This document shows, in pieces, positions 35,192 to 50,810 of a stretch of DNA of 64,000 nt. The DNA lies in contig CP154956.1 in the NCBI GenBank assembly GCA_039621445.1, positions 41,936,437-42,000,436 of the forward strand. Direction: 5' to 3'. Every line of letters begins with the position of its first letter. The first letter of the stretch is position 1. The notes beneath the pieces were generated by a model. The model did no database searches and had not been told where the DNA came from. It saw only the letters and a list, made by a program, of their open reading frames with translations. Made by a program: the position numbers and the translations under genes. Origin of the DNA: Euglena gracilis (lineage: Eukaryota; Euglenida; Euglenophyceae; Euglenales).

Positions 35192-36030
35192 CGACCGGAC
35201 CACCTCCCCCCACCTCCCACACTGCACTGAACCGTACCCCGTACTGCATCGTGCATGGGGGCGGCGATGCGTAGAGTGTGCTGTAAGTGCATACAGAGTG
35301 CCAAGCACATTTTGCATGTGTATCGCGGGTTGTGCTTGCTGCTCTGCTGGATCTTGAGACCAATGAAACAAACCCAGAATGCAATGGACCGTACTGCGAC
35401 TTTGTGTCCCTCTGGTTACTTGGAAAAGCTCTCCTCATCCGATGGTTTCATTTGGCAATTCACTGCATTTCTTTCTGCTCCGCCTTATGTTCTGCTTATG
35501 AAATTATCTTTCTTTCTATTTCACTATTCTCGCAAAGACAACGTTTTAGTAAAGTGAGAAATCCAGAGGGCACGCCAGCTTCTTTTCTTTCCATAAGGTT
35601 GCAGGAGTGACAAGAACAACCAGTCTCGCAAAACAGGCCCAAAACACGAACGCAGTCGTGGAGTCAAGTGAATCAGGCAAATCAAGAATGCGTTTTCCAC
35701 GAGATGGCACATTTGGAGCGTGGGGTGGTAAGACAGTAAGTGCCATCATCCAAGAAGATTCACCCTTGGTAAGTGCACAACGGTAACAATTTTGCACATC
35801 TTGATCCCAACTGCTACCCCCACCGTTTTCGTTGCTGATTTTTGATCCCGATCCCACTCGCCCCCCCCCCCCCTGTTTCCTACCCTGTGAAGACCGCGTC
35901 TCAGGGTTTCGCCGCCACGCCCCATTCCGCTTCAGCCGCCCCCCACTCCCCCAAACCCCACTGCCGCCCTTCGGCCCACAGGCAGACAGGGACGCCCTCC
36001 CCCCGGGCCGGCCACGCGGGCCCCGTCGGG
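35192..36030. other. Intergenic region between the glycosyltransferase and RRM genes
   Basis: No gene or terminator could be defined. A poly-C tract at 35861-35872 and C-rich sequence precede the putative start of the next gene. The true first exon of the RRM gene might lie here. Confidence 0.4.
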
Positions 36031-39000
36031 ATGGAGATGGACGAGAGCTGCCCGCTGAACGCCCTGAAGAAGCGGCGGGCCAAGGGGCCCTGGGCCCAGT
36101 GGGCAGGGCTGGGCGCAGGTGGCCAGACCGTGTCACTGGGGAGTTGCACTGGCTTGTTTGTTTACCCCCTGTGGAATCTTTTTGGGCAGGCATTTTTTTG
36201 ACTTTTTAATTTTCATGTCTTTTAAGTTTTTTAAGGTATTTCATTATTTTTTATGGTTTTATTTCCCAAAAATCCACGGGCCATCTGGACATCGAATGGG
36301 GTTCAAAATCTAAAAATCAAAAATTGCGTTTCATCAGTTTGGGTGGATAGAAGACCTTCTGGCGATGCCAGAAATATTTTTTTTTCACCTGTGTTGGTTT
36401 GTTATTGGCGAGATATTGTTTGGCTGGAGAAAAATTTTGTCAGACTGATTTTTTTTTTAGGTTTTCTTGAAGGTATTTTAAGGTGCCTTAAAAATAATAC
36501 CGGTTCTCGGGATCACATTAATCCTGCTGAGATCTGCCACAGCTACCAATGTCCCACCGACGGAGTCCTCTGCCAGAGAGCAAAACCAACAGCCTAGTTT
36601 TCCCCCAATCCCCCCCCCCCCCCCTTCTGCTTGCCCTGTCTTTTACCTGTGAATCCACTGACTCCATCCCCACCTTTTTTTGCCAACAAAGGCGTTTGGT
36701 GCCAAAAGGGAACACCCCGGCTTCGGATCGCTGCCCACGTATTTGCTGACCCATCCGGAGACCATTTCTTGGAAGGGGGTGCAAGGAACGCAACCGGGCC
36801 AAGTCCACCACGCTTGAGTCCCCTGAGCCTTTCAGGGAATCGCTATGCCTGCCTGACCCTGCCGCTCCCACCCTTGGCAGCGGTCCCGTTTTTTTGTGGG
36901 AGTTGTGGGTTGCGGTCAGCCCTGGCGGCACGCCAAGGACCGGCGAGCGCTCTGCCTGACCCACATCCCGCAGGGCTTCACTGAGCGGGCGCTGGAGGCG
37001 TACTACAGCAGCCGGGTGACGAAGGGAACCGTTGAGGTCTGCGCTGTGTGTGCTGTCCAAGCCCCACGATGTGTCGTGACGCCAACACCCGAATGGAATT
37101 TTCTGGCCGTCTGTGGGGTGTGACGTGAGCCCGGCAGCCCGTACCACATCAATGCCAAACACTTTGAACTTTTGGAAACACAGTTCCACAAAGCCAGACC
37201 AGTGTCTCACATGCGGCCCAGCAGGGTTTTTCACCGGTTCGTGCCACGAACAATCACGAACAATCACGAACCTGCACGAACTTGGGATTTTGACAAAATC
37301 ACGAACAATCACGAACAATCACGAACAATCACGAACCGGATTTTTTCTTCACTCTTGTAGAAATGTCTTCGTCTGAGAATGACGGTGTTGTTCAGTCAAA
37401 GATCATGGAAGAGAGGTGACAAAATGACTCCTCAAAAGCGTGCTGCATCTTGTTTTGATCCCCCCCCTTTTCTTACCTCTTTCAGTTTGGTAGAGTGATG
37501 GAAGTGAGAGGTTCGGAAATGTGGTGCAGTGTTTGCCATGTTTCAGTGCACTGGGTCGAGAAGACATATGCAGAGCGACATAAACCCCCCCAAATATAAA
37601 GCCCCCCCAGTTTTATATTTGGGCGGAAATTTCAAGACCCCGAGGGGGGGTTTTATATTTGGGGGGGGGTTTATATTCGGTCGGAAAATCAACTTCCTGG
37701 CGGGATCCAGTAGTCACTTTTTCGGTCCAAAATCACAAATACGCCCACCCTTGGGGTCCAAAAATTTCGGTTTTCGGGCAAAGGAGCAATTTTCACATGT
37801 TTTTGGTAAAAAGTGCTCCCAAATCTGCCAAAAATCACAATTTCGGGAGAGATTTTTTCGAAAATTTTTCGTTCCGGCGCTTCGCGCCGGAGGGGGGGTT
37901 TTATATTCGGGCGGGATTTCAAGGTCCTTTATATTTGGGGGGGGGTTTGTATTTGGGGGGGGGTTATATTTGGGGGGGGGTATTTCATCGTCAACTCACA
38001 AGGACAACCTCCTTCGCAAACCGAAGATTATGGAAAAACGTGGTCCATCAGCTGAATGGATGGATGCACCCAAACGTGACCTGGAGGTATTACCTGGAGG
38101 TATTACCTGTAGTACCTATGTTTTTCAAAAGGTATATATTATTTTTGCCCTTCGGTGTCAGGTTCCCAACGAACAACCTCCCCCAAAGAGGTAGAAAATT
38201 GCTGATATCAAAATTTGCAGTGCATCTTTCAAGCCTATTTTGCTTTCCTCATTGACCTGAATATTTCGATTAAAACAGGCACAAGAAGTCAAAGTACAAG
38301 AGGAATCACCTATTTCGCCAAGGAAAACGGAAAACCGGGGCGGTTATTCGGAAGCACGAACAACCACGAACAATCACGAACAATCACGAACAATCACGAA
38401 CCGGATTTCAGGCTTCCTAGCACGAACCGGTTGTAAACCCTGGGCCCAGCCCAGAGGCGATGGCGGGGCAAACAAAGGCCCCAGCCCCCCAATTATGCAC
38501 ACCGTGGCACGCCAAGTTTGTCACCACCTTCTGTCACACAGGCACATTGCACACGCAACAACAAGCGAACCCATCGGAACCCACATTACCCCAGCACAAT
38601 GGGTGCACCGTGCATTTTTCCTACACGTTTGCCGCAAGTATCAATGGTCAAATCCTGGCCCGTTCCGCAGTCCATCGACTGGACGCTGGAGAGCGAGATG
38701 GTGGTGGTCCGCTTCAGCAACGGGGAGGCAGCACGGGAGGCGGCGATGAACAAGCCCCCCCGGTGCGGCTACGGGCACAAGCACCTATGGTTGGAATGTC
38801 CCACCCACAAATGGTGCCTAGAATAGCCTAAATGGCTTGAAGTGAGAAAGAGTTTGCATCACAAAGAATTGGATTCTCCATTCTCCTTTAGATTTTATTC
38901 TTTTCCTACCCCGCCCCCCCCCCCGAAGACTGTCTCCCGAATGCCCCCGAAAGTATTCTCTTCCCTCAGTTCCTGCCAATCTGTCCTCTAAGGTTGCTGT

Positions 39001-41821
39001 GGAAGTGAGTCATGGGAGGTGGTCCGGTGGTCAGCCGGGCTGGCCATGACCACCACGGCCACGCGGGTTTTTCGTACGTCACACGTCCCGAGGTATTTGA
39101 TGAGGGTTTTTCACTCTGCTGATATTTTTTTGAAGGTTTTCGCGCTTTCTGTTCACATAAACATAGCACATTCTGTCAGTTCAAAAGATTTGCCATCATT
39201 TTTTTGAGCATCTGTTATGTCCTATGAAATCATTATCCGCATCTTCCAGGAGCTTTGGAGTCCAGGAGCTTTGGAGGGCAATTGCTCCCAATGTGACTAG
39301 ATTGTGTTAAACCATCACCTGGCTTGTTAAATCAGACACTCAGAACCCACAATTGTTGCTCCTTACCAACGAGTCGAAATATTTCAACCTCCTTTTTATT
39401 GCTCACTTGTTTCGATGCTTGGAAATTCTTTCGTTTTTAAAATTTTGGTGTTAACAAAGAATTGGATTTGGTATTTATTGAGTATTGAGTTGGTATTCAT
39501 GGACTTCCTAAAAACACCTGGTCTTCTGAGAGGTTGCGTCTGGGATTTTGCCTTTCATTTTAACATTTGGTTTAGCATTGTTCTCAGCAGAATGCTTTCC
39601 GCAGCGCAGTTCCCAGGTTCTCTCCCTTTCAGAATTCCGCTTTTGCATGTATCAAATCATCAATTATATCATTGTTTAGCTTCCCTGCTTTTGATTGATT
39701 TCCATAAGTTTCTTTCGTGCCAATTTAGATGTGCATTTTCTGATCACTGACTGTCGAGTATTTATGAATTTTACGATGCAGTCCTGGTTCCGAAACCAAC
39801 CCAATCCTTTTGATCTTTTAAGCCCCACCTCCAGGCTTAAAATGGCCTAGAGACCCAAAACGGCCCAAAGTTTGACCATAGGCACTTGCACGGACGTGCC
39901 ACGTGCGGTACCTGGGCCGGTACAATTGGCACGATGCCAGCCCTCGGTGGACGAGCTGCTGCGTGGGTGAGGCGGTCCCAGAGTAAACTGAAAGATGGGC
40001 CACAAAGTGGGGTGCCGGCAAAGGGCATGTGGAGTGCTTGGCACGTCACTGTAGGGTGATGCCTCTCATTGCGCAAGGGAATCCCTCAAACTTTCCTGAC
40101 GGAAATGATCTGTGACGGGTTGGCGGGCTGGCAGAAGAATGTGGGGTACCCCCCCCAATGTAGGAAACTGGTTGCTTATATTTGGGTTTCCAAAAATCGA
40201 CCTCGGGGGTTGCTCATATTTGGGGGTTGCTTTTGTTTAAAATTTGCTGATTTCGGCTGTTTTATGCCATTTTAATGAAAATTCCTTCAGAACAACCAGT
40301 CAATGGGTGCTTGCATTTGGGGGTTACTTATATTTGGGTGCCTGGCAAAAATCGGCCAAAGGGTTGCTTATATTTGGGTTTGGCTCCTAAACCATACATG
40401 CAGTTTTGGGAATTCGGGCCTTTTCTGTGCCCCCTTTCCCTATGACTGTAGTGGTATTTCACTTCCGGCTCCCTGGTCACGCCAGGTCAGACTGGGTGTG
40501 TCACCCTCCGAAATGGGGTTCACGCATTTGGCAGTCTTGGCAGCATTTGTTTGGGGTGTGCCGCTGGTATTCCCGGCGCGAAAAAAAATGACCCCCCCCC
40601 CAATACCACCAGGTTTCAACCCCGGGCAAGGCACCGGGGGCTGCTGGCACCGCTGAAGCGGGCAGCGGAGCTGCTCAGCGTGCAGGAGAAGCGGAAGCGG
40701 GTCCGGCTGACCCGCGATCTGGAGCGGCGCCTCGCGCGGGCAGAGGCGGAGGGCGACGAGGCGGCAGCGACGGCGGCCCGGCAGGAGCTGCAGACCGCCC
40801 GGGCTGTGCCGGGTGAGGGTGCCCGCGGGGCTTCGCGAACGGCACACCACTGGGAACAACGAACTGGAGACGAGCTCGTCGCTGTCGCCGGACACACCGC
40901 TGGGGGAAAAAGGCGCAGACCGGAGCTGGAGATTTTTGTCACTTGACAGATGTCCCCCCGCCGACCCCCTTCCCCACAATGCCCAACTTGTCTCGCCGGA
41001 TACCTACCCCCCCCCCCCGGGAAACTGTCATGCCCGAGAACCTGTCAGGGTCCCGCCCGGGAAACTGTCAGGGTCCCCGGTACCGGCCAACCTGTCAGTA
41101 TAGGAAGTTGTCAGGGTCCCCGGTACCGGCCAACCTGTCAGGGTCATTTTTCATTGATTTTCCCTTGAAATGCCCTACCCGGGAAACTGTCAGGGTCCCG
41201 CCCGGGAAACTGTCAGGGTCCCCGGTACCGGCCAACCTGTCATGATAGGAAGTTGTCAGGGTCCCCGGTACTGGCCAACCTGTCAGGTGACAGTTTCCCG
41301 GGGGGGGGGGGGGTAGGTAGGAATCTTGAGCAGAGTGCTTTGGCAGTTCAAAGCCAAAGCACTGGACTTGGCTTTGGACATATATGATGCCTCCATTTGC
41401 CATGCCACTCCACCCCCCTCCCCACGCCCCTACCCCAGCACTCCCCCAACACTGCCATCCACCCGGGAGCCCGCCCCACCCCCACCTGGACCCCGGAGGT
41501 GCTGCAGCGGTGCCCCATCACCAAAGACTTCCGCAGTCTGCTGAAGGTGCGCCGCCCTTCTCGGCGGCCACGACCTCCCTCTCCGGTGCGATGAACGTGC
41601 GGCGGCTGACCCCAGCCCCCCTGCCCCCCCACTCTGCGTTGGCTGGCCCGCCGCAGGGGAAGGCCCAGAAGCGCCCCCTGTCGACCGTCCGGGCGTGGCG
41701 GACGGAGCACCAGGTGGAGGTGCCCCCGGACCCTCAGGGCAGCCCTCATGCCTGTCTACCCCGGCAGGATGGAGAGGGGTCTTCTCCAGGAAGGTCGTAC
41801 CCCCGGCAATTGGGGGGTTAA
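36031..41821 (+). CDS. RRM-type RNA-binding protein, seven exons, about 220 residues
   Basis: Exons 36031-36118, 36903-37015, 38671-38762, 40631-40812, 41470-41546, 41657-41713 and 41768-41821 (TAA) are bounded by GT and AG and join in one frame (663 bases). The start MEMDESCPLNALKKRR is the first ATG of a GC-rich exon. The second exon gives ALCLTHIPQGFTERALEAYY, the first strand and helix of an RNA-recognition motif. The third gives MVVVRFSNGEAAREAAM, its third strand and second helix. The stretch between is short, so the RRM is compact or a micro-exon was missed. The fourth exon is a charged helix (VQEKRKRVRLTRDLERRLAR), probably a coiled coil. The tail contains CPITKDFRSLLK and a basic stretch. 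Such proteins usually act in rRNA or mRNA processing, but the specific role is unknown. A hAT element (intron 2) and foldback elements (introns 2-4) enlarge the gene. Confidence 0.6.
37222..38442. mobile_element. hAT-type element of 1.22 kb in an RRM-gene intron
   Basis: The left end CAGGGTTTTTCACCGGTTCGTG and the inverted right end (CAGGGTTTACAACCGGTTCGTG on the other strand) are nearly matching 22-bp inverted repeats. A direct repeat GGCCCAG (7 bp, 8 if the terminal C is shared) flanks the element at 37215 and 38443. CAGGG termini and a 7-8-bp duplication fit the hAT superfamily. Inside each end is a tandem array of acgaacaatc (37249-37337 and 38356-38400). No transposase is encoded. A TA-bounded foldback element (37581-37982) is nested within. 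Confidence 0.85.
37581..37982. mobile_element. TA-bounded foldback element, AAATATAAA type, nested
   Basis: The ends are TAAACCCCCC with aaatataaa, and ttatattt with a G tract and TA. tttatatttggggg recurs several times toward the right. The core contains arms gcttcgcgccgga. The layout is identical to 30265-30692 but with a different word (aaatataaa instead of aaataatac). Confidence 0.8.
39170..40146. other. Intronic sequence without recognisable features
   Basis: This part of RRM-gene intron 3 is AT-rich and open in several frames (for example 39415-39750) but shows no domain. I see nothing further to annotate. Confidence 0.45.
40147..40392. repeat. CTTATATTTGGG repeats, relative of the AAATATAAA foldback family
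   Basis: The phrase ggttgcttatatttgggttt occurs at about 40170 and 40365, with ttgctcatatttgggggttg and ttgcatttgggggttac between, and a C tract at 40149-40157. It looks like a decayed foldback element. Confidence 0.55.
41001..41319. mobile_element. TA-bounded foldback element, GGGAAACTGTCAGGG type, in an RRM-gene intron
   Basis: The ends are TACCTACCCC and GGGGTAGGTA. The interior is a set of direct and inverted words: cccgggaaactgtcagggtc, ccggtaccggccaacctgtca and aggaagttgtcaggg, with one gtgacagtttcccgg inversion at the right. The element lies between RRM-gene exons 4 and 5 (intron 40813-41469). Confidence 0.8.
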
Positions 41822-42084
41822 CGTTTGACCCCTGGGGGTGCTTGGGGTGGGAACTGCTAGAGACCCCCCCCCCCCTGGAGGCTGAAGCGACGGAGTACCG
41901 AAAATGGCGGGTTTCAAAAAGGAAATTTGCCTGGGTCGGCCAGAGCCGGCACTCCCCTCCCGGGGGGGGGGGGTGCTTGCTCTGGGCAGGCACACTAATA
42001 ACGCAAGGCAATCCCCTCCCCTCCGGGGTTGGTAAAAAGAAGCCTGCGTCCTTTCCTCGTCATGTTCCAAAAGATCACGCATGA

Positions 42085-47071
<4,987 letters not shown>

Positions 47072-47728
47072 GCCCCCCCCCCCCGCAGTCAGCGGTTGAC
47101 GCACTCCAACCGCCCCGCCACGGTGATCCCTCCCCCTCCTGCCCCTTCGTCCCACTCCCTTCCTCACACATTCTGACCCTGCACACGTATGAGTGTTTTG
47201 CCCATTGGATGTGGTCCGGCGGGCAGCTCCAGTGGTTTCTGCTTTGTGTGCCACAGCGTGGAAGAATGTGCACGTGTGTGCATGTGTGCGTGGGTGCATG
47301 CATGAGTTACTAAGAGGATGTGCTGATGTACGTGTGCTCGCACACCGTAATTGTGTGTACTGGGGATGCAGACCTGACCGGAATCAATCGTGTTGGCTGC
47401 ACCGAAGAGGGAAGAGGGAGAGGACTGTCTCCCTGGGATGGGACAGTCGCTGGAGTCCTGAACGCAGCTTCCCACTCATCGGGGCCATCCCCCTCTTCAG
47501 CCTGTTTGCCCCCCGAGTCTCATCATGTCCCCACCAGGGGTTTTTTTTTTTTAGTCCTGGACCCCCTCCCCCCAGGGGGGGGGTAGGGTGGGTGGGTCCC
47601 TTGCCCCCCTCCCCCCCCTCCCCCCCCTCCCCCCCGGTCTTTAAAAAAACACCCTGGTCCCCACCAGAGACTGATGGCGGGGTAGCTCGCCACTCCCATG
47701 CATGTGTGTGCATGTGTGCGTGTGCGTG

Positions 47729-47766
<38 letters not shown>

Positions 47767-47794
47767 GTGTCCCCCCCCCCTGCCGCTCGCTTCC
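47072..47794. other. Intergenic region after the helicase gene
   Basis: No gene is seen. A C-rich palindromic stretch around ccccagggggggg lies at 47566-47640, and a (gt)n tract at 47700-47765. Poly(A) signals could not be assigned. Confidence 0.45.
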
Positions 47795-47807
47795 AGGCGA
47801 TGGGCGG

Positions 47808-47990
47808 ATGGGCGTGAGCGGCCGGTGGCGCGCGGCGCTGGCGGTGTTGGCGCTGGGCCTCGCCTCCCACGCCGCCCTCCCCGCCGCCCCGGCTGCGGCA
47901 CTGGCCGGCACCCGCCACGCCGCGCCGCCCCGGGCCACGCCCACCACCACGGAGGGGGTCCCTGGCTGGCCGCAGCACTGGTTTGTCACC
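47808..47990 (+). CDS. Possible first exon encoding a signal peptide
   Basis: The ATG at 47808 opens a GC-rich frame starting MGVSGRWRAALAVLALGLAS and continuing HAALPAAPAAALAG. It has a short basic n-region, a hydrophobic core and small residues at a possible cleavage site, typical of a secretory signal or the first part of a bipartite plastid-targeting peptide. A plausible donor has not been fixed. It could belong to the methyltransferase gene further right or to an unidentified secreted protein. Confidence 0.35.
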
Positions 47991-47999
47991 CCCCCCCCT

Positions 48000-49187
48000 C
48001 CACCAGCTGCATATGGGTCCCCCCCAGTTCTACGCTGGGGCTCGGATGGTACGATGGGGGCACGTGGCGTGATCGGACGGTCCCCGCGCGGTGTTGTCCG
48101 CATGACCAAAAGAGCTGGGTGGTTGCATTCTTGTGATGGCCCGATTTGGGATGCTGCTGTTTCCTTGGCCCTTTCCCTGGGTTCCCGACCACAGAGGTAT
48201 TTGTTGCAGTTCTTTCCTCTTGGCGTGTCTGGTGTGTGATGCAGTGTGCTTCGCTGTAGTTCTTTGTTGTGATTTGCTTCGTTTTTGTCACAGGTTTTTG
48301 TTGGTTTCCTGGGTCTTTTCCCCGTCCTACGGAGACCTTTTGTCTGCGCTGCAGTCTCCGCTGCCTCGCCACATTCCGGCCGCCCCTCTCCCAGGGCGTC
48401 GTGGGGCTCACGGGCCCCCGCCATCGCGAGCATGCTGCGGGCCCAGCAACCTGTCAGGTTGTGGGCGCACTCAGTGGGCCTTCGTCACTGCCTGACGTGG
48501 GCGGTGTGCCCCCCTGCTTCCCCCGGGCTTTGCCAACGGCAGTCCTTGGAGCTCAATGCGATGACAGACAAACAGAGTCGTTTGGTTCTCAGTATGGGGG
48601 ACCGGTTTTTTTTGTCACGGTTTCCTCTGAGCCGAAATCATTCCACATCTTTGTCCTCAAAATTGCGCCATTTTAAATGATTGTGATTCAGAATCTTCTT
48701 CTTGTTCTTCATCTTGTCACACAACATAAAGAAAGAAAGTTTTTTGAGGACATCTTTATCAGTCAATGCTGAAGGGTCAAATCTTTTGTACCTTTTTGAG
48801 GGCTTATTTTTTCTAGCTGGAGGGGCTCTGGCACATTTCCCATTACTCTCATTCCACTCACCAATGAATGCTTCTCAAATATTTTCAAAACCGCCATTTC
48901 TCTTTGGAGACGGGGAAAGCTTCCTGAAAGAATGGAGCTAAACACATTGTAGGGGGACATTGAATTGCAGATGTTCCTTCAATGGTCTCTCCCTGACATT
49001 GCCGTGCAGGGTCGGAGGGGAGGGACCGTGCCCCAGTGCCCCTTGCTCTCTGCCAGGGGGCTGCGGTGCTTCCTCTGGTGGCCGTCTTGCTTGGAGCGGT
49101 GCGATGGAAGGCTCAGCATGGGCAACAAACACGTGTGTATTGCCGTTTGTAAAGGATTCCCCTCTGCAAAAGAAGTGCCCTCAGTAT
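48000..49187. other. Stretch with no certain gene
   Basis: A GC-rich patch at about 48350-48450 resembles an exon in composition but shows no recognised domain. The rest is ordinary non-repetitive sequence. Confidence 0.35.
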
Positions 49188-49545
49188 TAACCCCCAAATA
49201 ATAAACCGGGGCCCCCGGTTTATTATTTGGACACTTGAAGTTGGGGTCCAGGTGGTTTATTATTTGGGCAAAAATTTCGAAGTCAAAAATCGACCCAAAA
49301 ACCCCTCCACAGGCCAATGGTCACTTTTTTGGGCATTTTTGGACTTTTTTTGAAAAATTTTTGAAAAATGGGTGATTATGTGGCATATTTTCTGTACCAA
49401 TTTCATCCATTTTGTGATTTTTTTGCCCATTACTGCTGATTTTTCCCTCTTTCTTTCCCTTGGTTCACAACTGCCGGAGGGGGGGTTTATTATTTGGGCG
49501 GCCAAAAGTCGGTCCTCAGATGGGAGTATTATTTGGGGGCTTATC
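49188..49545. mobile_element. Foldback element, AAATAATAAACC type
   Basis: The left side is ttaacccccaaataataaacc with ggtttattatttgg directly inverted after it. The right side has gtttattatttgggcggcc and gtattatttgggggctta. The core (49260-49480) is unique. It has the same words as 30265-30692 but shorter C tracts. Confidence 0.7.
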
Positions 49546-49739
49546 GATGAGCTCTTATCCCTTTATGGGTAAGAGCGAAGCTTACCACCGGGGAAAAGGG
49601 GGGGGTTGACCCTCCCCTTTCCGCCCTCCCCCCCCCCCTTCTGGGTAGAACGTGAAAGCCGCAGATTATCACCATGACCCCGGCCCGGTTCCTGGGATTT
49701 TTTTTTCAGCCGCGAGCGACTGGATTTCTAGTTTTCGAC

Positions 49740-50810
49740 CCCCAACTCCCCGCCAGGCCCGAGTTATTCACCTGCGTAGGGGTCCAAACTGGGTAGAGTT
49801 GCCTGCCCCCTCTTCCGACTCTGCCATTTTGCCAGGGTCCAAAAACCGGTCAAAAAATCGATTTTTCGAAAATATCTCGAGAAAAAGTACATTATTTCTG
49901 GAAATGTCGGTCTGACGAAATGCACTCCTGGAGGCCCTCTATCACCCCCTGTTCGCCGTTTTTGCCGCCGACACGCCTGGCCCATGTTCCAGCGTTCTTT
50001 TGTGGCCCGAAACAGCCATTTTGGGTGGTTTTTTGGGCCACTTTTTGCTTTAAAAATCGGTTTATCGATTTTTCCAAAATATCTCGACAATGAAGCAAAA
50101 TCAAAGAAAATGTCCATCCAACCATGGTTTACTTTTCTCCTAACTCCTCGTGTAGCCCAAGTTACGTCCATTTTTCGGCCAATTTTGGCCCAATTCTGGG
50201 GCCATGTTGGGCTGTTTTTCGGGTCAAAAAGAAACCGATGTTTTCAAAATATCTCGGAAATGAAGCAAAATCAAAAGAAATGTCCGCAGACCTAAATTGA
50301 AGCCCTTACGATCTTACGATGCTCTATTCAACGGTATTTTGATTTTCCCCACAACTCCCCGCCTAGCCCGAAATATGGCCGATTTACGGCCCAAAACAGC
50401 GCGGCAGGCTTGTGACTTAGCCGTTTTCGGCCATTTTTTTTGGGTCAGAAGGTCAATTTTTCTGAAATTTCTCGAAAATGGTGGGGACGCAAAGGAAATG
50501 TCCATAGATCTAAATTGAAGCTCTTAAAGTGCCCTATCGAACGGTACCAGGGGATTTCTTAAGCCGGAGGGTACCCTACCCCCCGGGGGGGTCCAGCCAG
50601 CCAGCCAGCCAGCTCAAATCCAGCCAGCAGCCCAAATTCGAGCTGGGAGCCCCCCCCCCCCCCCAGGGGGGTCGAGTGAAACAAAGCTGGGTCCAGCCAG
50701 CCGGAGGCTGGACCCCCCCCCCCCCCGGGGGTCCTTAAGAAATCCCCTGAACGGAACATTGATTTCCCCGCAACTCCCCGCCTGGCCTGAGTTACGGCCA
50801 TTTTTCGGCC
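49740..50810. repeat. Diverged tandem repeat, unit about 205 bases
   Basis: Two landmarks recur in register. The phrase caactccccgcc-agcccgagtta is at about 49743, 50142, 50350 and 50768. The phrase aaatatctcg-aaatgaagcaaaatcaaa-gaaatgtcc is at about 49869, 50081, 50247 and 50465. The spacings are near multiples of 205 after removing the hAT insertion at 50548-50749. Open frames here are a by-product of the repeat. Confidence 0.75.
50548..50749. mobile_element. 202-bp hAT-type miniature element
   Basis: It starts CAGGGGATTTCTTAAG and ends with the exact inverse CTTAAGAAATCCCCTG, a 16-bp perfect terminal inverted repeat. It is flanked by aacggtac (50540-50547) and aacggaac (50750-50757), an 8-bp target duplication with one mismatch. 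CAGGG ends plus 8-bp duplication indicate hAT. The interior is a palindrome built of ccagccagcc words and C/G tracts. It interrupts the 205-base tandem repeat. Confidence 0.9.

Noticed and set aside
39415-39750. 111-codon plus-strand frame with hydrophobic stretches
   Set aside because: It lies inside an intron of the RRM gene, is AT-rich, and the hydrophobicity follows from T-rich composition.
47384-48433. 349-codon minus-strand frame
   Set aside because: It reads through a GT repeat and a C-rich palindrome, shows no domain, and opposes the better signal-peptide exon on the plus strand.
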